Translations under genes and position numbers: made by a program
The notes under the pieces: model-generated
What the model was told of the DNA's origin: nothing
The model's input: only the letters and a program-made list of their open reading frames with translations
Database searches by the model: none
DNA from: Calothrix sp. NIES-2100
Lineage (GTDB): Bacteria; Cyanobacteriota; Cyanobacteriia; Cyanobacteriales; Nostocaceae
NCBI RefSeq assembly: GCF_002368195.1
Contig: NZ_AP018178.1
Location: forward strand, 6,274,645-6,338,644
Length of the DNA stretch: 64,000 nt
Reading direction: 5' to 3'
In this document: positions 45,794 to 55,237 of the stretch, piece by piece
Layout: each line of letters begins with the position of its first letter
Numbering within the stretch: the stretch's first letter is position 1

Positions 45794-46357
45794 ATGCTAT
45801 CTAGTTTAGAAAGCCAAGTAATCGCAGAAATGAACAAGGTGCGCACAAATCCAACCGCATATCTCCCAGTTTTAGCTAACTGGAAACAGCGCTTCCAAGG
45901 TACGCAAGTCAAAATCTCTGATCGGGTTTATTTACAAACTCAAGAAGGAGTCAAAGCTGTTGATGAAGCAATTTCATTTCTGTCTTCGGCTAGTCCTGTA
46001 GCAGCTTTGAGTACATCCTCAGGTATGTCTTTGGCGGCTAAAGATCATGCGCAAGACCAAGGAATTACAGGCGCGATGGGTCACTATGGTAGCGATGGTA
46101 GCGATCCCTTTACTCGCATCAACCGTTATGGTAAATGGCAAATTACCGCAGCGGAAAACATTAGCTATGGTGTTAATCTAGCCCCAGACATCATTATGCA
46201 ATTAATTATTGATGATGGCGTGCGCGATCGCGGTCATCGCACAAATATCTTTAACTCTGCTTTTAAAGTCACGGGGGTTGCTTTCGGTAGCCACCCTACA
46301 TATAAACACATGTGCGTGATTACCTACGCTGGTGGTTATCAAGAAAAATCTGTTTGA
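45794..46357 (+). CDS. CAP (SCP/PR-1) domain protein without signal peptide
   Basis: 187 residues, clearly a tandem duplicate of the preceding gene: it repeats EMNKVRTNPTAYLPVL, LAAKDHAQDQG, AAENISYGVN and RGHRTNIFN at the same spacing. It begins directly at the domain (MLSSLESQVIAEMNKV) with no signal sequence, so export is doubtful unless it uses another route or an upstream start. Confidence 0.85.
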   Translation: MLSSLESQVIAEMNKVRTNPTAYLPVLANWKQRFQGTQVKISDRVYLQTQEGVKAVDEAISFLSSASPVAALSTSSGMSLAAKDHAQDQGITGAMGHYGSDGSDPFTRINRYGKWQITAAENISYGVNLAPDIIMQLIIDDGVRDRGHRTNIFNSAFKVTGVAFGSHPTYKHMCVITYAGGYQEKSV

Positions 46358-46431
46358 TGGTTCAGATAATGCCCTGAAATCCTTGCTCCTAGCACTATGT
46401 CACAATTAGAAGCGAGATATCAATAATTGCT

Positions 46432-47298
46432 ATGACATTAGGAGAACGGGGAGTGATGGGCGATCGCCATACGGCTGATGCTGTAAAGTTAAATGTCTAT
46501 GTTCAAGGTCAAGGATTCCCCATCTTGGCTTTACATGGCCATCCTGGTTCCGGTCGGAGTCTTTCTGTGTTTACAAATCACCTATCAAAGCGCTACCAAA
46601 CTTTCGCCCCAGATTTGCGTGGATATGGCAAAAGTCGCTTTCAGGGAAATTTTGCTATGCAAGACCATTTAAATGACTTAGAAGCTCTTCTAGACCGCTT
46701 TGAAATTGAAAAATGTCTAGTATTGGGGTGGTCATTGGGTGGCATTTTGGCGATGGAACTGGCATTACGCTTACCACAACGGGTTACAGGGCTGATTTTG
46801 GTGGCTACAGCCGCCAGACCTCGTGGTAACCATCCCCCAATTAGTTGGCAGGATAATGTGTACACTGGTGTGGCGGGAATATTGAACTGTATCAAACCAA
46901 GTTGGCAGTGGAATATTGAAACTTTTGGGAAGCGATCGCTGTTTCGTTACCTGATCCAACAACATACACCTACAGCTTACGGTTATCTTGCTAAGGACGC
47001 TGTGCCAGCTTATTTACAAACGTCCCCTGCTGCTACTCGTGCCCTTTATACTGCTATACAAGCAGGCTACAACAGACTGACAGATTTATGGCAAATCGAA
47101 TCTCCCAGTCTGGTACTTGCTGGTGCCCAAGACCGCCACATCACAGTTGATGCTAGTTTAGAAACGGCTCGTCACCTGAATAACTGTCAGTGGCAATCTT
47201 ACCCCAATACTGCCCATCTTTTCCCTTGGGAAATTCCTGAGCAAGTATTGAGAGATATTGACCACTGGTTAGAAGAACATTCTCCAGAAATTTATTAA
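46432..47298 (+). CDS. Alpha/beta hydrolase
   Basis: 288 residues with LALHGHPGSGRS (oxyanion region), the nucleophile elbow LGWSLGGILAMEL (G-W-S-L-G), an Asp in the AGAQDRHITVDAS loop and the catalytic His near YPNTAHLFPWE. The pattern fits the esterase/epoxide-hydrolase group; substrate unknown. Start ATG 46432. Confidence 0.87.
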   Translation: MTLGERGVMGDRHTADAVKLNVYVQGQGFPILALHGHPGSGRSLSVFTNHLSKRYQTFAPDLRGYGKSRFQGNFAMQDHLNDLEALLDRFEIEKCLVLGWSLGGILAMELALRLPQRVTGLILVATAARPRGNHPPISWQDNVYTGVAGILNCIKPSWQWNIETFGKRSLFRYLIQQHTPTAYGYLAKDAVPAYLQTSPAATRALYTAIQAGYNRLTDLWQIESPSLVLAGAQDRHITVDASLETARHLNNCQWQSYPNTAHLFPWEIPEQVLRDIDHWLEEHSPEIY

Positions 47299-47410
47299 AA
47301 AATTTTCATCACTATGCATCAAAAAGGGACAAAGGACACAAAAAGGATAAATGAATTTTTCCTATTGGTTCTACCTGGAATCAGCACTTAGTACTGAACT
47401 ATTGCCTAAT

Positions 47411-47713
47411 TTACATTTGACCGCTAAAGGCAGGCGTTACTTTACGGTCAATCCTTTCCCCCAAGTCTTCGGCAATTGTTAAAGAATCTGGTTTGCAACG
47501 CTTCACATTCACGATGATTCCTTGTGCGCCTTCAGTCTCCAAATCTTCTATGTAACCTTTAATTGCTAGATTAGCATCCACAGAGTTCAGAAATGGGCCA
47601 AAGTAGTATGTACAACGGGGATTCTGCGTCACAATCTCTACCCACCAAGCCAGGCCTAGATTGTTGGCTGTGTTAATCAACTTTTCCTTGAGATCATCCC
47701 AAATGGTTGTCAT
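47411..47713 (-). CDS. DUF1816 (CpcD-like) protein
   Basis: 100 residues from ATG 47713 (MTTIWDDLKEKLINTANNLGLAWWVEIVTQNPRCTYYFGPF). The NPRCTYYFGPF core and the C-terminal helix are typical of DUF1816, a small cyanobacterial family related to the CpcD linker domain of phycobilisome proteins. Function unknown. A TTG 12 bp upstream is an alternative. Confidence 0.85.
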   Translation of the reverse strand: MTTIWDDLKEKLINTANNLGLAWWVEIVTQNPRCTYYFGPFLNSVDANLAIKGYIEDLETEGAQGIIVNVKRCKPDSLTIAEDLGERIDRKVTPAFSGQM

Positions 47714-47787
47714 GGTAGTTGCCAATTGATGAATGAAGTACTGGATATTAAACGATATTTTGCTTTGTGTTTTTGCTTTACATTTCT

Positions 47788-48846
47788 TTATACTCTGTTA
47801 TTTTGATTTTTCAAAGAGGTTTTGTGCAATCTATCGAGATAATGTGTGTTTACCAAGCGCTGGCGGTAAATTTCATAAAGCCCCATACCTGCTGCGACTG
47901 AAGCATTGAGACTAGGGGTTTTACCCTGTAGAGGGATAGATACTAAGACATCGCAAGAGCGTTGTGTTAACATGCTGAGTCCTTCACCTTCAGAGCCAAT
48001 CACTAAAACAATCGGACCGCTAAAACTCACCGTATGCAAGGGTTCACTGCCGGTTGCTGCTGTGCCATAAATCCAAAAGCCAGCTTCCTTGAGTTCTTCT
48101 AAAGAACGGCCCAGATTAACTACACGAGCAACGGAGAAGTTTTCTAAAGCACCTGCTGCTACTTTTACCACAGTCGAAGTGATCCCGGAAGCCCTTCTTT
48201 GCGGGATCACTAAACCTTGTGCGCCGATAGCTTCTGCTGTGCGAATAATTGCACCTAAGTTATGGGGATCAGTAATTCCATCAGCAACGATAATGACTGG
48301 ATCGCTGACAGATTTTGCCTGTGCAATTAAATCTGGTAATTCAATATAAGAGTAGGGAGCGATTTGCGCGGCTATACCTTGATGATTAGCCCCATGAGTG
48401 ATTTGGTCTAAGCGCTTTGGTTCTACTTCATCAATGACTGCACCATTATCCTTTGCTTGTAGGATCAAATGATGAAAGCGGGGATCGTAACGTAAACGAG
48501 TAGTAATCCAAATGCGGTTGAGACCACGCTGATTTTCTAAAGCACTTAAGACTGGATGACGTCCATAGATAACATCACTTTCTTCTGATGCTTGGTGGAT
48601 CTCTGAGGCTGGAGAGGGAAAGTGATGATGCTGGCTTGTCCCAACTGTTCCGGGTCTAGCATCTACAGTTCTGGAGTTGCGAACAGGCTTAACTTCTACG
48701 GGTCTGGGATTGCGAGTAGGCTTACCTTCTGCGGGTCTGGGATTACGAATAGGATTAGCAAGAACACGCTTACCCTTGACTTTCACAGGTAGGCCGCGAT
48801 TTGGTTCGCCAGCAGTCTTGATTTTTCTGGGTTTATCAGATGACAT
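47788..48846 (-). CDS. rlmB: 23S rRNA (guanosine-2'-O-)-methyltransferase RlmB-like (SpoU)
   Basis: 352 residues. The C-terminal two thirds are a SPOUT methyltransferase: VIYGRHPVLSALENQRGLNRIW substrate domain, IIVADGITDPHNLGAIIRTAEAIGAQG (motif 1), IVLVIGSEGEGLS (motif 2) and IPLQGKTPSLNASVAAGM (motif 3). It methylates G2251-type positions of 23S rRNA by family. The first 90 residues are a basic, disordered extension with repeated RNPRP units, longer than in E. coli RlmB. Confidence 0.9.
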   Translation of the reverse strand: MSSDKPRKIKTAGEPNRGLPVKVKGKRVLANPIRNPRPAEGKPTRNPRPVEVKPVRNSRTVDARPGTVGTSQHHHFPSPASEIHQASEESDVIYGRHPVLSALENQRGLNRIWITTRLRYDPRFHHLILQAKDNGAVIDEVEPKRLDQITHGANHQGIAAQIAPYSYIELPDLIAQAKSVSDPVIIVADGITDPHNLGAIIRTAEAIGAQGLVIPQRRASGITSTVVKVAAGALENFSVARVVNLGRSLEELKEAGFWIYGTAATGSEPLHTVSFSGPIVLVIGSEGEGLSMLTQRSCDVLVSIPLQGKTPSLNASVAAGMGLYEIYRQRLVNTHYLDRLHKTSLKNQNNRV

Positions 48847-48943
48847 AGGAGTATTTGCTATTACTTATTAGGTGGGCATACTGTTTACTGAGCTTACCGA
48901 AGCTCACTCCAGTTGATTTTGCTTTCGTGAGATTTATTGCCCA

Positions 48944-49423
48944 CTATTTTTCTAGATGGAGTTTTTGCAAGAGTTCGGTTAAGCGGGGGAAGTCTGTGAG
49001 ATAAAGGTAGCCAATTAAAGTTTCTAGACTCGTTGCTTGCTGGTAAATTTCTGGATCAACCCGTTTAGAGCGTCCGGCGGCAGCATTACGACCCCGTCGG
49101 ACAATATCTAATTCACTATCCCTCAGATGAGGTCTTAGCGATCGCAAATGTAGCGCCTGTTTTTCTGCTCTTACCTGTGCCACTACCAGACGATGGTAAG
49201 TGTCTGGTCGCTGCAATGGCATTAGATAAAACATTCTAACATATAGCTCATAAATTGCATCCCCTACATATGCTAATGCAGCAGGAGAAATTTGTTGCAC
49301 TTGTGAAACAGAGATTTGTTCGGGTAATTGAAATGTGCTGGCCAAGAGTGATTCAGTCCAAAATGAATTCTGTTTAGCAGCTTCATCTTGTTCATCTAAT
49401 TGCTCTTCCTCCTTGGGCTTCAC
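48944..49423 (-). CDS. mrnC: Mini-ribonuclease III
   Basis: 159 residues, a single RNase III catalytic domain without the double-stranded RNA binding domain. The catalytic core reads ALAYVGDAIYELYVRMF with the key Asp, and the second acidic site falls in YQQATSLETLIGYLYLTD. In Bacillus Mini-III trims 23S rRNA ends. The start is GTG 49423. It lies 97 bp upstream of rlmB on the same strand; both act on 23S rRNA. Confidence 0.9.
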   Translation of the reverse strand: MKPKEEEQLDEQDEAAKQNSFWTESLLASTFQLPEQISVSQVQQISPAALAYVGDAIYELYVRMFYLMPLQRPDTYHRLVVAQVRAEKQALHLRSLRPHLRDSELDIVRRGRNAAAGRSKRVDPEIYQQATSLETLIGYLYLTDFPRLTELLQKLHLEK

Positions 49424-49876
49424 AAGTTAATTATTCCTTATTGTGCTATATTTGGCAGGCATTATTGCTCTTGTGTTTAGATACTTAGCATAATCTACAC
49501 TAACAGAAATTACTGAATAAATCTGATCTTTTTGGAAAAAATTGAAATTTTCAGTTGCAGATTAACTTGTCAGGTTTGTTATTTGTTATCTGTGACAAAG
49601 TTGAGGTAGTCCGTTGGCGGGGTTCCCTCATTTAAAGGAACTGCCGTCTGAGCGCCGACTTGCAACGCTCAGACTTTGCGCTTTGTCTTTTGTGTTGACA
49701 AATCACACAAGACAAACAACAGTGAGCAGTCCTTTTGGCGGTTTCTTTGATGGCAAGGAACTAAGAATCCCCAGGGTCTGCACCACGAAATGTAGAATTT
49801 AGACGCGCCAGCTTGGCTAAAAATTAAGCTATCCAGATAAAGCATCGGATAGCTAGATTGCTTTTTGGTCAAGCAA
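49424..49876. other. Intergenic region with a strong palindrome
   Basis: No gene is supported. Includes an inverted repeat GTCTGAGCG (49646-49654) / CGCTCAGAC (49666-49674) within a GC-rich segment starting near 49606 that looks like an inserted dispersed repeat. A short open frame there (49614-49802) is not coding. Confidence 0.5.
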
Positions 49877-50335
49877 TTAAGATGACTTGATGTTTTCTAG
49901 AGCCGCTTCAACATTTGGTTGCAGCGAGAGAAACTTCTCTAAGCGAACAAGCTTGACCGTTTGAGTTACACGGGCATTGGTGACAATTTGCAAGGTGCCG
50001 TTGGCGCTTTGAGCGTGCTTGGCTACCTGTACCAAAGCACCTAAGCCAGAGCTATCAACAAAGTCAATTTGCGATAGATCCAAAATAATGTTCTTTGGAC
50101 CCTCATCAATCTTGCTATCGAGTACCTTGCGAAATGTCGGCTCAGAAAAAGCATCTAATAAACCTGTGAGGCGGAATAGCTGATAGTTATCCCGGGCTTC
50201 TCGAGTACCCCTCAGGCTCACAGTTAGATTCAGTGGCTCAGCAATAACTCCCTCCTCATGGTGAAAGTGAACGCTCCAGTATAAATGGTTTTGGTGCAAG
50301 TTGTCTAGAACCTGCTGGTTTAGGAAATGGGGCAT
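49877..50335 (-). CDS. STAS-domain anti-sigma factor antagonist
   Basis: 152 residues with a STAS domain from about residue 50: LFRLTGLLDAFSEPTFRKVL, then KNIILDLSQIDFVDSSGLGALVQVAKHA, with the phosphorylatable serine in VDSSGLG. Such proteins bind anti-sigma kinases in partner-switching. The first 33 or so residues look unconserved and the start codon (ATG 50335) lies inside the GGGCATGG repeat, so the true start may be later. Confidence 0.85.
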   Translation of the reverse strand: MPHFLNQQVLDNLHQNHLYWSVHFHHEEGVIAEPLNLTVSLRGTREARDNYQLFRLTGLLDAFSEPTFRKVLDSKIDEGPKNIILDLSQIDFVDSSGLGALVQVAKHAQSANGTLQIVTNARVTQTVKLVRLEKFLSLQPNVEAALENIKSS

Positions 50336-50398
50336 GGGGCATTGGGTATGGGGCTTCGGCTTCGCTCAGCCACCAGGCATTGGGCATGGGGCATTGGT
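50330..50398. repeat. Interspersed repeat (CTTCGCTCAGCCACCAG plus GGGCATGG units), copy 2
   Basis: Shares the TTCGGCTTCGCTCAGCCACC segment and GCATTGGGCATGGGGC tandems with 22081-22145. Confidence 0.65.
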
Positions 50399-50418
50399 TA
50401 TTTGCCTTTATCCTTGTT

Positions 50419-50467
50419 CCCTAGACCCTAGACCCTAGACCCTAGACCCTAGACCCTAGTCCCTAGT
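50419..50467. repeat. Heptamer array CCCTAGA x5, CCCTAGT x2
   Basis: Seven contiguous heptamers (50419-50467) between the STAS gene and carA. Confidence 0.85.
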
Positions 50468-50474
50468 CCCTATT

Positions 50475-51641
50475 TTATTTAACCCCAGTTGCGGCCAATT
50501 GACGTGCTTGTCGCATTGCTTTGACAAATTCCGCAAACAAGTAATCAGCATCGTGAGGGCCAGGACTAGCTTCTGGGTGATATTGTACTGAAAATACAGG
50601 CAGAGATTTGTGACGTACCCCAGCAACAGTGCGATCGTTCAAGTTTAGGTGGCTAATTTCCACAACTGCTTCAGGTAAAGAATCTGGGTCAATAGCAAAA
50701 CTGTGGTTTTGGCTAGTAATTTCTATCCGTTGTTGTAAACCCGCAGGCTGATTCAATCCCCGATGACCAAACTTGAGCTTAAAGGTTTCTGCTCCCAAGG
50801 CATGACCCAAAATTTGATGCCCCATACAAATGCCAAAGATGGGTTTTTCAGCGCCTAGCAGTGCTTTGGCAGTTTCAATACCTTCAGTAACTGCGGCTGG
50901 GTCACCAGGCCCGTTGGAAAGAAAGATGCCATCAGGATTATATTTGAGAATTTCCTCTGGTGGTGTATTGGCAGGAACAACAATTACTTGGCAACCGTAA
51001 CTGGCTAGGCGACGCAAGATATTACGTTTCACTCCAAAGTCTAAGGCAACAACGGTGAAGGATTCCCCCGTATTGCTCGCTGTATCCAGGTTAAATTCCC
51101 AAGCGGGGATTGTGGGATCTGACCATTGATAAACCGTTGGGGTAGTGACTTCACGCACAAGATTTAGCCCCTGCATACTCGGAGCTGACTGTACCTGCTC
51201 TAGCAGATCAGCCTCATCCAAAATAGATGTGGAAATAGCGCCATTCATGGCTCCAAACATCCGAATTTTGCGGGTGAGGGCGCGGGTATCAATGCCGTAA
51301 ATACCTGGGACTTGGTGCTGTTTCAGGTAGTCAGGTAAGGATTGTGTTGAGCGCCAGTTACTTGGTCGCTGACAAATATTGCGGGCGATCGCACCTCGCA
51401 CCTGTGGTCTAGCCGATTCTTCATCTTCAGGATTGACCCCAGTGTTACCCAGTTCAGGATAGGTAAAAACAACTATTTGACCGCAGTAGCTGGGATCTGT
51501 TAACACTTCCTGATACCCAGTCATGCCAGTGTTAAACACCACTTCCCCAATTGTGGTTCCTGTGGCACCAAAAGACCAACCACGATAAGCAGTTCCATCC
51601 GCTAGGACAAGTAGAGCAGGGATTGTGTCAGACAGGGACAT
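50475..51641 (-). CDS. carA: Carbamoyl-phosphate synthase small subunit (glutamine amidotransferase)
   Basis: Hydrolyses glutamine and passes ammonia to the large subunit CarB for arginine and pyrimidine synthesis. 388 residues from ATG 51641 (TTG 51647 is 6 bp upstream). The N-terminal domain has FNTGMTGYQEVLTDPSY; the class I amidotransferase domain has the catalytic Cys in PIFGICMGHQILGHAL and the His/Glu pair in VQYHPEASPGPHD. carB is not adjacent. Confidence 0.95.
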   Translation of the reverse strand: MSLSDTIPALLVLADGTAYRGWSFGATGTTIGEVVFNTGMTGYQEVLTDPSYCGQIVVFTYPELGNTGVNPEDEESARPQVRGAIARNICQRPSNWRSTQSLPDYLKQHQVPGIYGIDTRALTRKIRMFGAMNGAISTSILDEADLLEQVQSAPSMQGLNLVREVTTPTVYQWSDPTIPAWEFNLDTASNTGESFTVVALDFGVKRNILRRLASYGCQVIVVPANTPPEEILKYNPDGIFLSNGPGDPAAVTEGIETAKALLGAEKPIFGICMGHQILGHALGAETFKLKFGHRGLNQPAGLQQRIEITSQNHSFAIDPDSLPEAVVEISHLNLNDRTVAGVRHKSLPVFSVQYHPEASPGPHDADYLFAEFVKAMRQARQLAATGVK

Positions 51642-51965
51642 AGGCAATCATGATTAGGGTTTAGGGGCTAGGGGAACCAGGGCTAGGAAAATTTATTGTA
51701 GTCTCAAGCCCTATTCCTTAGTTTCTAGTCTCGCTATAAGCTGCGAATGTCAATTATCCCATGAGTTTAGAGAATTAAGGTTCTGAAGCTACGTTAATTA
51801 AAAATAAAAAACTAAATAATGGTCAATAGTCAGAGGGAACAGTCAACAGTCAACAGTTATTTCTCCTGGAGCTTCCTCTGTCGGCAGCCCCTTTGCCCAT
51901 TTCCTAACTTTCCAGCCAAAGAGGTAGATTTCCACCCTAAAGGGCAGGTAAAATCAAAGTTAATT

Positions 51966-53018
51966 ATGCTCCAGTCTTTTTTATCTCGTGCAACCCTGGT
52001 TGCTCTAACAAGTGCGCTTGCGGTTTTGGGTGTTGCCTGTAGTGAAGAGAAACAGACTACTGCGACTCGCGTCCATGAGCAGCCAACGCCCGTGGACAAT
52101 TTAGCAGGATCGCCTGTTATCGAAGCTTCCCCATTATCCAGCCCAGAACCACAGCCACAGTCCTCGTCGGTAATTGAACTGAATTCTTTTGAATTAGCGC
52201 TAGACAAAGCCGCAGGTGCAATGACAATCAGCCAATCTGCCCAATCACCCGATGATTGGAAGTTGGTGGCGAGTCAGTTCCAGGATGCGATCGCGCTGAT
52301 GAAAAATGTGCAGCAAGAAAGTCCCAATTTCACGGTCGCTCAAATCAAAATTTCCGAATACGAGCGCCAGATTAAGTATGCCTTAAACAAAGCTAGCCCC
52401 AAACCACTACCACCAGTAGCGGCTAAACCCCAAAAGGTAGTAGTGGTTGTTCCGGCGCAAAAAACCACACCCACTTCCAGCCAACCTCTAGCTGTAGTTT
52501 TACCAAAACCACAGCCATTAGCAAAATCCATATTACCTCCCACAGAAGCAGTCGCCCAAGAGCAAGAAGATGTCTTTATCGCCCCAATCAAACGCCGGAT
52601 TGGGGGAACACCGATTATTGATGTTACCTTCAACGGCGATCGCAAATTTGAGATGATTGTGGATACAGGAGCTAGTGGAACTGTAATTACCCAAAACATG
52701 GCCGATGCTTTGGGTATAGTACCTGTAGGTAAAACTAAAGCCAACACAGCCAGTTCTAGATCTGTAGAATTTACCATTGGCTATGTTGATTCAATGGCAG
52801 CAGCTGGGGTAATGGTGAATAAACTACCAGTAGCGATCGCCGGATCAGACCTAGAAACAGGACTGCTTGGCCACGACTTTTTCGGCAATTACGATGTCAC
52901 CATCAAACGCAATGTCGTGGAATTTCGCCCGCAATCGCACGCGGAAATCAATTCTGTAGAAACTGGACTAACTCCTCCAACTTTACCCAAGGAGCGCCAC
53001 TATCTAGGATATCCTTAG
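51966..53018 (+). CDS. Retropepsin-like aspartic protease, putative lipoprotein
   Basis: 350 residues from ATG 51966; the longer in-frame ORF from 51819 includes repeat-derived sequence. The N-terminus has a lipoprotein signal ending VLGVAC. A Pro/Gln-rich linker is followed by a retroviral-type aspartic protease domain with the active site MIVDTGASGTVI and the conserved GLLGHDFFGNYDV. The last 24 codons overlap the 3' end of trpD on the other strand. Substrate unknown. Confidence 0.82.
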   Translation: MLQSFLSRATLVALTSALAVLGVACSEEKQTTATRVHEQPTPVDNLAGSPVIEASPLSSPEPQPQSSSVIELNSFELALDKAAGAMTISQSAQSPDDWKLVASQFQDAIALMKNVQQESPNFTVAQIKISEYERQIKYALNKASPKPLPPVAAKPQKVVVVVPAQKTTPTSSQPLAVVLPKPQPLAKSILPPTEAVAQEQEDVFIAPIKRRIGGTPIIDVTFNGDRKFEMIVDTGASGTVITQNMADALGIVPVGKTKANTASSRSVEFTIGYVDSMAAAGVMVNKLPVAIAGSDLETGLLGHDFFGNYDVTIKRNVVEFRPQSHAEINSVETGLTPPTLPKERHYLGYP

Positions 53019-54015
53019 CCAGCTTAATACCTTGGGCATGGTCTAACAACGGGATCGCACCTGCTACTTGTAGCGCCAATGAAGCATTTAACGCCACAGC
53101 ATCCTGTTGCGCCTTAGTTCCTTTGCCTTGTAGTACGGCTTTCAGAATCTCCGCATTTTCTTGGACATTTCCACCTCTGAGCGTGCCTATTGTTGCAGGC
53201 GTTAAACCCACCTCTTCAGGATTAACAGTAGTTAACTGCACTTCGCCATCAGATAGCACGGCTAAATCGGTTACATCTCCTAACCCCGCTTCATCAAGTT
53301 TTTCTCGACCATGTACAACTATCGCCTTTTGCTTACCCAAATTTTGTAAAGCATAGGCAACAGTTGCCAAAAGTTTAGGAGTAAATAACCCTACCACTTG
53401 CCCAGTCGGATTTAAAGGATTCACCAAAGGCCCAAGTAAGTTGAAAACAGTCCTTACCTTGAGAGTCCGCCGCAAAGTCGCCACAGACTTGAGTGCGGGA
53501 TGCCAACCAGGGGCAAACAGAAAAGTGATACCCACTTCTTTAACTGCGGCTTGGACTTTTTCGCTAGAAGCACTAAGATTTACACCCAAAGCTTCTAAAA
53601 CATCCGCACTTCCTGTTAGACTTGATGCCGAACGATTACCGTGTTTAGCAACAGGTACACCATAGGCAGCAGCCACAAAAGCCACTGCTGTAGAAATATT
53701 AAAAGTTGATGAACCATCTCCACCAGTGCCACAGGTATCGATGAGAGTGCTGAATTCTGAGTTCTGAGTTCCCTGAAAGGAAGATTGAGACTGTAGCACT
53801 TGTGCCATCCCAGTCAACTCGTCAGCCGAAATGCCTTTAAAGTTCAGTGCTGTTAAAATTGCTCCCGATAATTCTGGGGGAACAGATTCACTTAGCCAAC
53901 CTTGCATCAATTCTGCTGATTGATTGCGGGATAAAGATTCACCATCGATTAATTGTTGCAGCAGGAGATACCAGCTAGGTGAAGTTTCTGGCGTGGAGAT
54001 GGGGGAAGTTGTCAT
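52948..54015 (-). CDS. trpD: Anthranilate phosphoribosyltransferase (TrpD)
   Basis: Second step of tryptophan synthesis: transfers phosphoribose from PRPP to anthranilate. 355 residues with the PRPP/metal motif DTCGTGGDGSSTFNIST, the KHGNRSASSLTGSADVLEALG anthranilate site and FLFAPGWHPALK. Its C-terminus (KLEELVQFLQN) matches the family length, so the 71-bp tail-to-tail overlap with the protease gene seems real. No other trp gene is near. Confidence 0.94.
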   Translation of the reverse strand: MTTSPISTPETSPSWYLLLQQLIDGESLSRNQSAELMQGWLSESVPPELSGAILTALNFKGISADELTGMAQVLQSQSSFQGTQNSEFSTLIDTCGTGGDGSSTFNISTAVAFVAAAYGVPVAKHGNRSASSLTGSADVLEALGVNLSASSEKVQAAVKEVGITFLFAPGWHPALKSVATLRRTLKVRTVFNLLGPLVNPLNPTGQVVGLFTPKLLATVAYALQNLGKQKAIVVHGREKLDEAGLGDVTDLAVLSDGEVQLTTVNPEEVGLTPATIGTLRGGNVQENAEILKAVLQGKGTKAQQDAVALNASLALQVAGAIPLLDHAQGIKLAKDILDSGAPWVKLEELVQFLQN

Positions 54016-54133
54016 AAAATTCTGTTTGTGTGTGGTCGGCTCTGGGAGTTATCCTACCGGAAAATGGGAAACTGTTCGTAGTAAGGATTTTAGAGCGTGT
54101 TTTTAAACTACTCGTTTAGCCTTCTAAATTTCT

Positions 54134-54213
54134 CGATCCCCCTAAATCCCCCTTGAAAAGGGGGATTTTAAGACTTTTTTTGCCCCCCTTTTTAAGGGGG
54201 GTTGGGGGGATCT
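54134..54213. repeat. Paired palindromes of CCCCC/GGGGG type
   Basis: AAATCCCCCTT/AAGGGGGATTT followed by CCCCCCTTTTTAAGGGGGG. This is a common dispersed palindromic pair in cyanobacterial genomes and may act as a bidirectional terminator for trpD and the dam gene. Confidence 0.6.
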
Positions 54214-54266
54214 AATACATTGAAAACACACCATAGTCCTTATATATTTGAGGACTGAAGTCCTCA

Positions 54267-55082
54267 CTACGAGAAAATTTGATAGTTAGTAATAAATAAT
54301 TCTTTTCCTTTGGCAGCATTACTCTGTTTATAGTTATTCATCCCATACTGCAATTCCCACTCGGAAATATTCGCCCAATTAAAATTTTCCCGAATTTGTG
54401 GCGAATTGTCGTAAGTGATTAACCATTGGTGATGGCATTGTTTCAATAATTCCGCAAATTTCTGATGTTCAAATGAGGTATGTAAGTTACCGTCTATTCC
54501 ATAAAGTTTAGATTTAGTAGCAATAAAATAAGGCGGATCTAAAAATAGAAATACCTTCTCGCCTGCTGAATTTAGTAATTCACTATAATCTAAATTAGTA
54601 ATTAAAATATCTTTTGATAAAATACTGCCTAATTTTTCTAGACGGTCTATTGATGAATTCGTAAAGCGCTTATGAAAAGCTTCCTGGGAAAAACCACCAG
54701 ATTCTACAGTTCCCGAAAATGTAATTCTATTCAGGACGAAAAAGCGGACTGCTCTTTCCAAATCAGATAATTTATTGATATCTACATTGGTTAATTCTCT
54801 AAATAGTAATTTACCATCTGTATATTCCTTTTTTATCCGACGAATTTCAGCAACTAGTTGAGATATATCAGATTGGGCGAATTTCCAAAATAGAAATAAC
54901 TCACAGTTTAAATCATTAATCCAAATTTTTAAATGAGGAAATTTTTGCTTTAAATAAATAAATACAGAACCACCACCTACAAAAGGTTCTCTAAATTCCG
55001 AAAAAGTTTCTGGTAAGTATTCAATTATTTGCTTGATTGCTTTTGATTTACCGCCGGGATAACGGAGTGGACTTTTGAGCAT
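54267..55082 (-). CDS. Dam-like adenine-N6 DNA methyltransferase
   Basis: 271 residues of the D12 (Dam/DpnM-type) class: the AdoMet site at the N-terminus LRYPGGKSKAIKQI, FREPFVGGGSVF, and the catalytic FLFLDPPYF (DPPY). Length and order match Dam, so GATC is the likely target, though this is inference. A decayed copy of its last 70 or so codons lies 630 bp away at 55711-55921. It is followed on the plus strand by hli. Confidence 0.9.
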   Translation of the reverse strand: MLKSPLRYPGGKSKAIKQIIEYLPETFSEFREPFVGGGSVFIYLKQKFPHLKIWINDLNCELFLFWKFAQSDISQLVAEIRRIKKEYTDGKLLFRELTNVDINKLSDLERAVRFFVLNRITFSGTVESGGFSQEAFHKRFTNSSIDRLEKLGSILSKDILITNLDYSELLNSAGEKVFLFLDPPYFIATKSKLYGIDGNLHTSFEHQKFAELLKQCHHQWLITYDNSPQIRENFNWANISEWELQYGMNNYKQSNAAKGKELFITNYQIFS

Positions 55083-55237
55083 GATTTTCTGGCGATCGCA
55101 AAAATCTTATTTTAAGTATAAAAATTGTCATTTATCCGGTAAACCATAAAAACTTCTGATGCAAAACCTCTATGGGTGAGTGCTAAATACATTTATCCTA
55201 CTTTTGTCAAGAATATGTTGCATTTCGATAAAAATCT

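Noticed and set aside
49614..49802. 62-codon plus-strand ORF
   Set aside because: It lies in a repeat-like GC segment and includes a palindrome; its translation has no recognisable features.
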